From positions 62,001 through 126,000 of the forward strand of contig CALWIA010000015.1 of the NCBI GenBank assembly GCA_944380605.1: a DNA stretch of 64,000 bases, given 5' to 3'. The number at the start of each line of letters is the position of its first letter. Position 1 is the first letter of the stretch. The notes beneath the pieces are model-generated. The model was given only the letters and a program-made list of their open reading frames with translations. It did no database searches and was not told where the DNA came from. Made by a program: the position numbers and the translations under genes. This stretch comes from an uncultured Lachnospiraceae bacterium. GTDB lineage: Bacteria; Bacillota; Clostridia; Lachnospirales; Lachnospiraceae. Positions 1 through 6,615 of this stretch are shown piece after piece.

Positions 1-182
1 CTCATATATGTAGGTTTATCAAAGAAAGGCATCCGGCACCTGCCGGAACCGGAAAGCCTCATATATACACTATTTTAGTCTATTTGTCTGTATAATTCAA
101 TTACAACCGCAAAATTTTTTTACAGAAAGGCGGAAATGCCGCACCGGCTGCCGCCTTTCCGCGTCCTGAAAGGAGGATTTTT
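1..182 (+). promoter_or_regulatory. Leader and likely promoter of the tandem recombinase genes
   Basis: A TATAAT box lies at 91-96, but no convincing -35 precedes it. A 9-bp inverted repeat (GAAAGGCGG at 125-133, CCGCCTTTC at 151-159) can fold just before the ribosome binding site AGGAGG at 171-176. A smaller inverted repeat (CCGGCA at 33-38, TGCCGG at 41-46) sits between two copies of CTCATATAT (1-9 and 58-66). Whether these are recombinase sites, operators or chance is not known. No gene is seen in this stretch. Confidence 0.4.
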
Positions 183-1007
183 ATGTATGACGCAGACCAA
201 CACCCCTTGTCCGCCTTCCGGCAGTGGCTGGAGAGCCGCCGCCTGTCTCCCAGGACCATACAGGCCTACAGCTGCGCGGCGGAGCAGTTTCTTGGCCGGT
301 ATCTATCGGTCACTCCGGAGGCGCTCCGTCTGTACAAATGCTTTCTGCTGGAACGCTACAAACCCAGAACCGTCAATCTGCGGATCCGCGCCATCAACTG
401 CTACCTGGAATTTCTGGGCATGAGAGAGCAGCGGCTGTCCATGCTGCGGATCCAGCAGCAGACGTTTCTGGAGCACATCATCAGTCAGGCGGATTATGAA
501 TACTTGAAGCAGTGCCTGCTCCGGGACGGAAACCGCCTGTACTATTTCATCATCCGCTATATGGCTGCCACCGGCGTGCGGGTCAGCGAACTGGTGCTGC
601 TTACGGTTTCCGACGCCCGCCGCGGATACGCCGACATCACGTCCAAAGGCAGCCGGACGCGGCGGGTCTATATTCCCGTGGGCCTGCAGGCCGATACCCT
701 TTCCTGGCTGGAGGAATCCGGCCGAAGCAAAGGCGCCCTGTTCCCCGGCAGCCGCGGCGAGCCGGTGACTCCCGCGGCCATCCGCGGACAGCTGCGGAAA
801 TTTCACGTTCTGTACGGCCTGGATCCCAGAGTCATGCACCCCCACGCCTTCCGCCACCGGTTTGCCAAAAATTTTATCGACGCCTGCGGCGATCTTTCCT
901 TTCTGTCCGACCTGCTGGGGCACCAGAGCATTGAGACTACCCGCATCTACCTGCACCGCACCGCCGCGGAACAGCAGGCTCTGGTCAACCGCATTGTCAA
1001 CTGGTAA
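183..1007 (+). CDS. Tyrosine recombinase (phage integrase family), first of a tandem pair
   Basis: This 274-residue protein is a site-specific DNA recombinase of the XerC/D and phage integrase type. Residues about 1-85 match the SAM-like core-binding domain (RRLSPRTIQAYS). The C-terminal half holds a complete catalytic set: Arg133 in ATGVRVSEL, Lys155 in TSKGSR, His221 and Arg224 in HAFRHRF, His247 in LGHQ and the nucleophile Tyr256 in TTRIYLH. The length fits a minimal recombinase without an arm-binding domain. The ATG follows AGGAGG by six bases. A second recombinase with the same architecture begins 29 bases downstream behind a nearly identical ribosome site, so the two are probably co-transcribed and may act as a heteromer like XerCD. 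The DNA target is not evident. Confidence 0.92.
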   Translation: MYDADQHPLSAFRQWLESRRLSPRTIQAYSCAAEQFLGRYLSVTPEALRLYKCFLLERYKPRTVNLRIRAINCYLEFLGMREQRLSMLRIQQQTFLEHIISQADYEYLKQCLLRDGNRLYYFIIRYMAATGVRVSELVLLTVSDARRGYADITSKGSRTRRVYIPVGLQADTLSWLEESGRSKGALFPGSRGEPVTPAAIRGQLRKFHVLYGLDPRVMHPHAFRHRFAKNFIDACGDLSFLSDLLGHQSIETTRIYLHRTAAEQQALVNRIVNW

Positions 1008-1036
1008 AACCGCCGCCGGCGGCAAAGGAGGATTCT

Positions 1037-1873
1037 ATGGAAAAAACAAAAGAGAAAACAGAAGACCAGAAACTGACGGAATTCCAGACATTTCTGCGGG
1101 AACGCAGGCTTTCAGACAACACCATTCTCTCCTACTGCGGCAGCGTCCGGCTGTACCGCTCTCTGTATCCCGCCATCAGCCGCCGGTTTCTGAAGCAGTA
1201 CCGCGGCTACCTGCTCGGGCATTACAAACCGTCTACCGCCTGTCAGCGGATCCACGGCATCAACCGGTTCCTGGAATACCAGAACATGCCGGAGCTTCGC
1301 CTGGCGCCGGTGCGGCCCCGGGGCGTCTCTTTCCAGGACCGGGTGATTTCCGATCAGGACTACCGGACGCTGAAGCGGCGGCTGAAAAAAGACGGAGCGG
1401 AAAAGTGGTATTTTATCGTCTGGTTTCTGGGCGCCACCGGGGCCCGGGTCAGCGAGCTGCTGTGCTTCAAGGCGGAACACCTGCCGGCCGGCTACATGGA
1501 TCTGTACTCCAAAGGCGGCAAAATGCGCCGGATCTACATTCCCGAAGCGCTGTGCCGGGAAGCCGCCGCCTGGTGCGGCCGCCGGCAGCTGCAGAGCGGA
1601 CCGCTGTTTGTCAACCGGCAGGGCAAACCGCTGACCGCCCGGGGCGTCAACGCCATGCTGAAACACTATGCCCTGCGGTACCGCCTCGACCCGGCCGCGG
1701 TTCACGCCCACGCCTTCCGTCACCGGTTCGCCCTGAATTTTCTGAAGCGGTGCAACGACCTTTCTCTGCTGGCGGATCTGCTGGGCCATGACAAAGTGGA
1801 AACCACCCGCATCTATCTGACCCGCTCCTCCAAAGAGCAGCGGATGCTGATCGACCGCCTGGTCACCTGGTAG
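1037..1873 (+). CDS. Tyrosine recombinase (phage integrase family), second of a tandem pair
   Basis: This 278-residue tyrosine recombinase is a diverged paralogue of the preceding gene. It has an N-terminal core-binding domain (RERRLSDNTILSY) and an intact catalytic set: Arg137 (ATGARVSEL), Lys159 (YSKGGK), His225 and Arg228 (HAFRHRF), His251 (LGHD) and Tyr260 (TTRIYL). AAAGGAGG precedes the ATG. Both genes end in a similar tail (LVNRIVNW, LIDRLVTW), supporting duplication. No transposase, passenger or phage gene lies beside the pair. Adjacent recombinases of this kind are known in cooperative recombination and in phase-variation switches, but which applies here is not shown. Confidence 0.92.
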   Translation: MEKTKEKTEDQKLTEFQTFLRERRLSDNTILSYCGSVRLYRSLYPAISRRFLKQYRGYLLGHYKPSTACQRIHGINRFLEYQNMPELRLAPVRPRGVSFQDRVISDQDYRTLKRRLKKDGAEKWYFIVWFLGATGARVSELLCFKAEHLPAGYMDLYSKGGKMRRIYIPEALCREAAAWCGRRQLQSGPLFVNRQGKPLTARGVNAMLKHYALRYRLDPAAVHAHAFRHRFALNFLKRCNDLSLLADLLGHDKVETTRIYLTRSSKEQRMLIDRLVTW

Positions 1874-1880
1874 CGCAGCA

Positions 1881-1912
1881 AAACGGGGACCGCCGGCCGG
1901 CAGTCCCCGTTT
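1881..1912. terminator. Hairpin between convergent genes
   Basis: A perfect 10-bp stem (AAACGGGGAC at 1881-1890 with GTCCCCGTTT at 1903-1912) closes on a GC-rich loop between the recombinase stop and the end of the convergent TolC-like gene. The T-tracts are short on both strands, so termination strength is uncertain. Confidence 0.55.
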
Positions 1913-1930
1913 CCTATTCCGATGCAGCCA

Positions 1931-3130
1931 TCAGGCATCCAGGTCCACGATGCCCTGCAGCGCCCAGTCGTACGTATCCATAGCCTGCTGCAGACCGGCG
2001 GCCGCGGTTTCATATGCCGCTTTCTGCTGCAGAAACGCCGCGCGGGCCTGCAGATATCCCAGGCGGCTCAGCATGCCCATGGCATACCGCTGTTCGTTGG
2101 CGTTCATCTCGATTGCCGCGCTTTCATACGCGCTCCCCGCCGCTTCATAGGCGGTCCGGCTCTGCAGCACCGTCTGGTACAGCGCATCCAGACGGATCTT
2201 CAGCTTCTCTTCCGTCTCTTCCATGGTCCGGAATTTGACGTCGTGATTGGCCGTACCCTTGCCCGACGTACTTCTCTGTCCGATATACGTATAGTTGTAG
2301 CTGAGTGCCGTGGAAAAATCCGCCTCCGGATTCATGGCATCGATGCGGCTGACATCCGGCGAAGGAAGCGCGCCGATTTCCAGAGGGGCGTCATAGGAGC
2401 GCCCTGTCAGATACGCCAGATTCTGCCGCATGGTGGTCATGCTGTCATCCAGCGCCTTCTGCTGTTTCTGCGCCGTCAGCAGATTTTTCTGCGCGGTCTG
2501 CACGTCTCCGTCCGTGGCCATGCCCGTCTGCCGCTGGACCAGCGCCGTGTCATAGGCCGCCTGGGCCAGTTCCACAGACGTATCCGTCAGCTCTTTGGAA
2601 GCGCGGGCCTGGCAGTAGCCGGTCATCAGCTGCTGCACGCCCTGGATCAGCTGCTTGCGGGTGCTGTTTTTCGTGGTTCTGGAAGCCCCGTCTATACTCT
2701 TTACCACTTTTTCAAAGGTTTTGGCCGTCTCTGTCTGGATATCCGCCGTCATAGACGCCACCTGATACCCCATTTGATCACCGTCATCCCTGGCGGCTCT
2801 GGCGTCATTTCTCAGTTCCAGGGCCGACTCCCGCAGCCGGGCGGCAGCGTCCGCATATGGCTGAGCGTTCAGGGCGATGTTGTCCAGCACCTGCCGGTAC
2901 ACCGGGCTGAAGTGCTCCACCAGCGCCGGGATCTCCTGGTATTCCAGCACGTCGTCCTGCAGCCGGTTCCAGGTCTCATCGTCCATATCTTCCGGTTTTT
3001 CCGACGCGGCCTCCGCGCCGGGGCCGTAGCCGCCTCCCGTATCCGCCAGCCCCCGCGCCGGAACCGCAAGAACCATGGCGCCGGCCAGGCAGCAGGCCGC
3101 CAGCGCGGCGCGTCCCTTTCCTTTTCTCAT
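1931..3130 (-). CDS. Secreted TolC-like coiled-coil protein (second of a paralogous pair)
   Basis: The 399-residue product has a signal peptide (basic MRKGKGR, hydrophobic stretch, cleavage near residue 29) and then almost entirely heptad-rich helix. It resembles outer membrane efflux (TolC/OEP) proteins: two helical repeats, each with a GMAT..DV.TAQ or G(M/L)(L/I)SRL.Y.QA segment, and a MDTYDWA tail. Its start overlaps the stop of the upstream paralogue by four bases, so the two are translationally coupled. In Gram-negatives such proteins form a channel through the outer membrane; the rest of this window points to a single-membrane spore-former, so here it may be a cell-wall or extracellular component of an exporter. 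No HlyD or ABC partner is in the window. Confidence 0.7.
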   Translation of the reverse strand: MRKGKGRAALAACCLAGAMVLAVPARGLADTGGGYGPGAEAASEKPEDMDDETWNRLQDDVLEYQEIPALVEHFSPVYRQVLDNIALNAQPYADAAARLRESALELRNDARAARDDGDQMGYQVASMTADIQTETAKTFEKVVKSIDGASRTTKNSTRKQLIQGVQQLMTGYCQARASKELTDTSVELAQAAYDTALVQRQTGMATDGDVQTAQKNLLTAQKQQKALDDSMTTMRQNLAYLTGRSYDAPLEIGALPSPDVSRIDAMNPEADFSTALSYNYTYIGQRSTSGKGTANHDVKFRTMEETEEKLKIRLDALYQTVLQSRTAYEAAGSAYESAAIEMNANEQRYAMGMLSRLGYLQARAAFLQQKAAYETAAAGLQQAMDTYDWALQGIVDLDA

Positions 3131-4263
3131 GCTCTCACTCCCTTAATGGTCCAGTCATACGTCTCCATGGCGGCAAGCAGCGCCAGCTTTTTCACTTCCA
3201 GATCTGCCTGGGCGCTGACATAGGCCGTCTCCGCCTGCTGGTATTCCAGGCGGCTGATCAGGCCCAGCTGATACCGGGCAGCGGCGGCAGCACGGTCCGT
3301 CTCCGCCACCTGCAGGTTCAGCGCCGCTTCGTCATAGTCATTTTTCGCCTGCTGCGCCGCGCTGTAGGCGCTGTTTACCGCCACGGCAATCTGCTGCCGG
3401 TCGTTTTCCACCGTCTGGGCGTAAATCTGGCGGTTGGCTTCATTGGTGGCGTTGTCAAAACGCCGCTGGTCGATCCGCAGCGTATAGTCGGCTTCATATG
3501 CCTTCTGCAGGTCTTCCTGTGGGTTCATGGCCGCGAAACGATTCAGGTCCAGTTCCGGCATGGGGCCGATCTCCGGCTCCGCGTCCTGGCTCCACCCCAG
3601 CATGACGATCAGGTTCTTCCGGGTGCTATCGATCTGGCTGTCCATGGCGATGATCTGGGCGTCCATCTCCTGCAGGCTCTGCTGCGCCGTCAGCACGTCG
3701 CTGTAAGTGGCCATGCCCTGGGCCTGCTGGCTCTGGACCGCCGCCAGGGAAACCGCCAGCAGATCCCGGCTGGCCTGCAGCGACGTCCGCTGGTGCTGCA
3801 GCTGGTACCAGGTGTTCATGGCCGTCTGGGCCTGAACCGCCAGTCCCTTTTCGATCTGCACGTATTCCAGCCACCGGCTGGTGCCATCGTCCACGTTGTT
3901 CTCCGCGTTGATCTCCGCCTGCCGCGCACTGGCCTCGCTGGTAATGGCCGTAATGTCATCCTCCGCGTCGGACGCGGCCTGGTACAGGTTCTCCGCCTGT
4001 TCCAGATATTCTTCCACAATGTCCTCCGACGTCTTGCCGGTATCTCTCCGGTACTGCTGCTCATTGTTGAGCACCGTGGTGTTGTACTCGTGAATCAGAT
4101 CTTCGATCTCTTCGTATTCCAGAACATTGTCTCGCAGTCTGGCCCACTCTTCCTCGCTTCTGGCAAATTCCGGGCTGGCCGCAGCCGCTTCCAGGGGAAG
4201 GGCCGCCGCGGACACAAAGGCCAGGCAGGCCGCCAGACACAGGGTCCAACTCCTTCGCTTCAT
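3127..4263 (-). CDS. Secreted TolC-like coiled-coil protein (first of a paralogous pair)
   Basis: This 378-residue protein is a paralogue of the next gene, sharing RL(R/Q)D(N/D)VLEY(E/Q)EI after the signal peptide, a GMATYSDVLTAQ segment, a GLISRLEYQQAE segment and the ending METYDWTIKGV. Residues 1-28 form a signal peptide (MKRR, hydrophobic core, AAAAS). The body is predicted coiled coil with duplicated halves as in TolC/OEP proteins, but it is shorter than Gram-negative TolC and shows no clear beta-barrel strands. A GAGGAACG ribosome site precedes the ATG. A consensus sigma-A promoter with an embedded palindrome lies about 90 bases upstream. The OEP assignment is by overall pattern; the physiological substrate is unknown. 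Confidence 0.7.
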   Translation of the reverse strand: MKRRSWTLCLAACLAFVSAAALPLEAAAASPEFARSEEEWARLRDNVLEYEEIEDLIHEYNTTVLNNEQQYRRDTGKTSEDIVEEYLEQAENLYQAASDAEDDITAITSEASARQAEINAENNVDDGTSRWLEYVQIEKGLAVQAQTAMNTWYQLQHQRTSLQASRDLLAVSLAAVQSQQAQGMATYSDVLTAQQSLQEMDAQIIAMDSQIDSTRKNLIVMLGWSQDAEPEIGPMPELDLNRFAAMNPQEDLQKAYEADYTLRIDQRRFDNATNEANRQIYAQTVENDRQQIAVAVNSAYSAAQQAKNDYDEAALNLQVAETDRAAAAARYQLGLISRLEYQQAETAYVSAQADLEVKKLALLAAMETYDWTIKGVRA

Positions 4264-4338
4264 AACGTTCCTCCTTACTGCAAACCTTTCTGCAAATCAA
4301 ACGAATCTGTTTGGATTTTTGCTTCAAAAAACAAAAAG

Positions 4339-4382
4339 TGACAACCTGTCATCATTATAATGACCCGCTGTCACCCTGTCAA
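4339..4382 (-). promoter_or_regulatory. Consensus sigma-A promoter with palindromic operator, TolC-like pair
   Basis: On the minus strand TTGACA (4382-4377) is followed after exactly 17 bases by TATAAT (4359-4354), a perfect consensus. Just downstream a palindrome TGACA-GGT-TGTCA occupies 4351-4339, and the TGACA half-site is repeated in the spacer. This layout resembles repression by a TetR-type regulator, which is inference. The neighbouring GntR gene could be tested but its family usually binds different sites. Confidence 0.75.
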
Positions 4383-4409
4383 TACGGTTACAGATTTTTA
4401 AGAAATGCT

Positions 4410-5084
4410 TCACAAACTTCTTATATTTCTGGATACGGTAATCTCCTGATTGTCGATGTGAATCCGCATCGCTTCCTTGGCCTCTGCCGTACGGCGGTTT
4501 TTCACCGCCTTCAGAATGTTTTCATGCTCCGCCAGCAGAATCTGGCGCTTGTCGGCGTCTTTGATATATTCCAGGCGGTAGCGGTACATCTGCTCCCGCA
4601 GGTTGTTGAGGATCTGCACCAGACGGCTGTTGTCCGTCCCCTGATAGATCACGTCGTGATAATGCTCGTCGCTTTCCGCGATTTCCATGGCGCTGCCTTT
4701 CTGGATCGCCTGGGCAAATGCCTTCTGCGCCTCCTCCAGCTGCTGGATCTGCTCGTCGTCCATGCGCTGGCAGGCCAGCTCAATGGCCAGTTCTTCCAGA
4801 GACCGGCGCACCTCCAGCACGTCCCGGAGATTTTTCTCCGAAATCCTGGCCACCTCCGCTCCCTTGCGGGGAATCATCAGCACCAGCCCCTCCAGTTCCA
4901 GCTTCCGGATGGCTTCCCGGATCGGCGTGCGGCTGACCCCCAGCCGTTCCGCCAGCTGAATTTCCATAAGCCGTTCTCCCGGCTCCAGTTCTCCTTTCAG
5001 AATCGCCTGACGCAGCGTATTGAACACCACGTCCCGCAGCGGCAGATATTCATTGACATTGACTTTCAAATCGTGTTCCTTCAT
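4410..5084 (-). CDS. GntR family transcriptional regulator (FCD subfamily)
   Basis: The 224-residue protein has an N-terminal winged helix-turn-helix (about residues 12-77, with the typical ERLGVSRTPIREAIRKLELEG) and a C-terminal all-helical FCD ligand domain carrying the D/H pattern used to bind metal and small carboxylates. FCD members usually repress sugar-acid or organic-acid genes, but the target here is not evident. Its ATG overlaps the ispE stop by four bases (ATGA), so it is translated as the last gene of the ispE transcript. This coupling puts a regulator under an isoprenoid gene and may only reflect operon economy. Confidence 0.9.
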   Translation of the reverse strand: MKEHDLKVNVNEYLPLRDVVFNTLRQAILKGELEPGERLMEIQLAERLGVSRTPIREAIRKLELEGLVLMIPRKGAEVARISEKNLRDVLEVRRSLEELAIELACQRMDDEQIQQLEEAQKAFAQAIQKGSAMEIAESDEHYHDVIYQGTDNSRLVQILNNLREQMYRYRLEYIKDADKRQILLAEHENILKAVKNRRTAEAKEAMRIHIDNQEITVSRNIRSL

Positions 5085-5983
5085 GCTTCCTCCTGCTTCC
5101 GGGGTGTGTAAAAGCTGGTCAGGTAGACCTGTCTGGCCAGTTCTCTTCCCGGCCCGTAACGAAATGCCTCATAGGCGTCCGCCGCCGCTCTGGGACTGGA
5201 AAACAGTCCAAATACCGTCGGTCCGCTTCCGCTCATCAGGCATCCGATGCTGCCCCGCTCCATCATCTGTTCTTTAATCTGCCCGATCACCGGATACGCC
5301 GGTATGGTCACCGTCTCCAGGGCATTGCCCAGGCATCCGGCGATACCGTACAGATCTCCCCGCCGGATGGCCTCCAGCATGCCATCGATATCCGGATGCT
5401 GGTCTGGGCGCAGCTGATCTGCCTTCAGATGCTCATAGACAAACCGCGTAGACACACTGACTCCCGGTTTGGCAATCAGCACCTGGCACTGGGGAACCGG
5501 AGGCAGCGGCGTGAGAATTTCTCCGATGCCTTCGGAAAGCGCCGTCCCCCGCAGCACACAGTAGGGCACGTCGGCGCCAATGGCCACGCCCCGCTCCATC
5601 AGCTGGCGCCGGGTCAGCCCCAGGCCGAACATCTTGTTGACGCCGAACAGCACCGCCGCCGCGTCGCTGCTGCCGCCGGCCATGCCGGCAGCCACCGGCA
5701 GGAACTTGCGCAGGCGGATCTGCACCCCTTCCTTGACCCGGAACTCTTCCATCAGAAGCGACGCCGCCTTCCAGGCCAGGTTGTTTTCATTGGCCGGCAG
5801 ATAGTGCAGATTGGTTTCCACGACAATGCCCGGCGCGTCCTTCCGGACCAGATCGATCCGGTCATACAGCCCTACCGTCTGCATCACCATCCGTACCTCG
5901 TGATAGCCGTCTTCCCGGCGGCGCAGCACATCCAGTCCCAGATTGATCTTTCCATAGGCCTTCAGGCTCAGATGTTTAATCAT
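5081..5983 (-). CDS. ispE: 4-diphosphocytidyl-2-C-methyl-D-erythritol kinase
   Basis: IspE phosphorylates CDP-methylerythritol in the non-mevalonate (MEP) isoprenoid pathway. This is a GHMP kinase of 300 residues. Residues 9-16 contain the AYGKINLGL signature with Lys12; the glycine-rich ATP loop PVAAGMAGGSSDAA spans 95-108; Asp137 in GADVPYC is the likely base; MSGSGPTVFG is the third GHMP motif. The reading frame is open further upstream without a stop, but the ATG at 5983 has a GGGAGAG ribosome site and matches the family N-terminus, so I use it. A hairpin with a T-run lies in its leader. The GntR gene overlaps its end. Confidence 0.95.
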   Translation of the reverse strand: MIKHLSLKAYGKINLGLDVLRRREDGYHEVRMVMQTVGLYDRIDLVRKDAPGIVVETNLHYLPANENNLAWKAASLLMEEFRVKEGVQIRLRKFLPVAAGMAGGSSDAAAVLFGVNKMFGLGLTRRQLMERGVAIGADVPYCVLRGTALSEGIGEILTPLPPVPQCQVLIAKPGVSVSTRFVYEHLKADQLRPDQHPDIDGMLEAIRRGDLYGIAGCLGNALETVTIPAYPVIGQIKEQMMERGSIGCLMSGSGPTVFGLFSSPRAAADAYEAFRYGPGRELARQVYLTSFYTPRKQEEA

Positions 5984-6018
5984 ATTGTACTCTCCCGAAA
6001 TGAAATTTCCTGTCGTAT

Positions 6019-6046
6019 AAAAAATCCGGCAGAAACCCTGCCGGAT
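6019..6046 (-). terminator. Intrinsic terminator or attenuator in the ispE leader
   Basis: On the minus strand a 9-bp stem (ATCCGGCAG, 6046-6038, with CTGCCGGAT, 6032-6024) with a five-base loop runs straight into six T residues. It lies downstream of a good promoter and only about 35 bases before the ispE start, so it either ends transcription of the upstream gene or controls ispE by attenuation. Confidence 0.8.
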
Positions 6047-6124
6047 GCGTGGATTCTTCCGTATCGTTCCGCCGGTCCGCGGCCTGGCTCCTGCGTGCAT
6101 GTTTTTGGTTTTTGTATACAGTAT

Positions 6125-6152
6125 ATTATATACTTTGTACACAAAAAATCAA
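6125..6152 (-). promoter_or_regulatory. Probable promoter of ispE
   Basis: On the minus strand TTGATT (6152-6147), a 16-base spacer and TATAAT (6130-6125) form a sigma-A promoter. Transcription from it would cross the hairpin at 6046-6019 before reaching ispE. Confidence 0.65.
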
Positions 6153-6165
6153 GTCTGACTTTTTC

Positions 6166-6420
6166 TCAAAAGCCGCAGATTTTGCCAGAAAACAGAGCCA
6201 GCTTCTCTTTTCGGGTCATCTGCTTGATGGCCGCTTCCCGGCGCATGGCTTCCTCTTTTGTGGCAAATGTTTCGTAATAGACCAGCTCCACCGGCCGCCG
6301 GCTTTTGGTGTATTTCGCGCCTTTTCCCTCGTTGTGGGCCCGGACCCGTTCCTCCAGCCGGTTGGTCCAGCCGCAGTACAGACTTCCGTCCGCGCACCGC
6401 ACCAGGTATGTATAATTCAT
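6166..6420 (-). CDS. GIY-YIG domain protein, YhbQ/UPF0213 type
   Basis: The 84-residue product begins NYTYLVRCADGSLYCGWT, the GIY-YIG core (here TYL...LYCG), followed by Arg-rich helix, HNEGKGAKYT and the conserved Glu in VYYETFATKEEAMRREAAIKQ. Members are single-domain nucleases or nuclease-like proteins; some show activity on branched or single-stranded DNA, but the role of this type is poorly defined. The start at 6420 is chosen because GAGGAGG lies seven bases before it; an upstream in-frame start lacks one. A promoter (6596-6567) precedes it. Confidence 0.85.
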   Translation of the reverse strand: MNYTYLVRCADGSLYCGWTNRLEERVRAHNEGKGAKYTKSRRPVELVYYETFATKEEAMRREAAIKQMTRKEKLALFSGKICGF

Positions 6421-6566
6421 CTTTGGTTGCCTCCTCATCTGCCGGAGCCTATGTAGGCGCCGTCCGCGCCTGCAGAACACGGACTCGCCCAGGTTTCCCT
6501 GAATCTATCTGAAGCACCAGCTGTATGCGGATACGGTACTGCCGACGTTCGAGAACCTTATATACT

Positions 6567-6596
6567 ATTATATCCCACCCGGCCCGATTTGTGCAA
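6567..6596 (-). promoter_or_regulatory. Probable promoter of the GIY-YIG gene
   Basis: On the minus strand TTGCAC (6596-6591), an 18-base spacer and TATAAT (6572-6567) lie just after the sipL-like stop. The leader to the GIY-YIG start would be about 140 bases. Confidence 0.55.
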
Positions 6597-6615
6597 TGAA
6601 AGTTCTGCCAGACCG

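Noticed and set aside
1..1880. Prophage or complete integrative element at the left end
   Set aside because: Apart from the two recombinases there are no phage, relaxase or transposase genes, and no attachment repeats could be paired inside the window.
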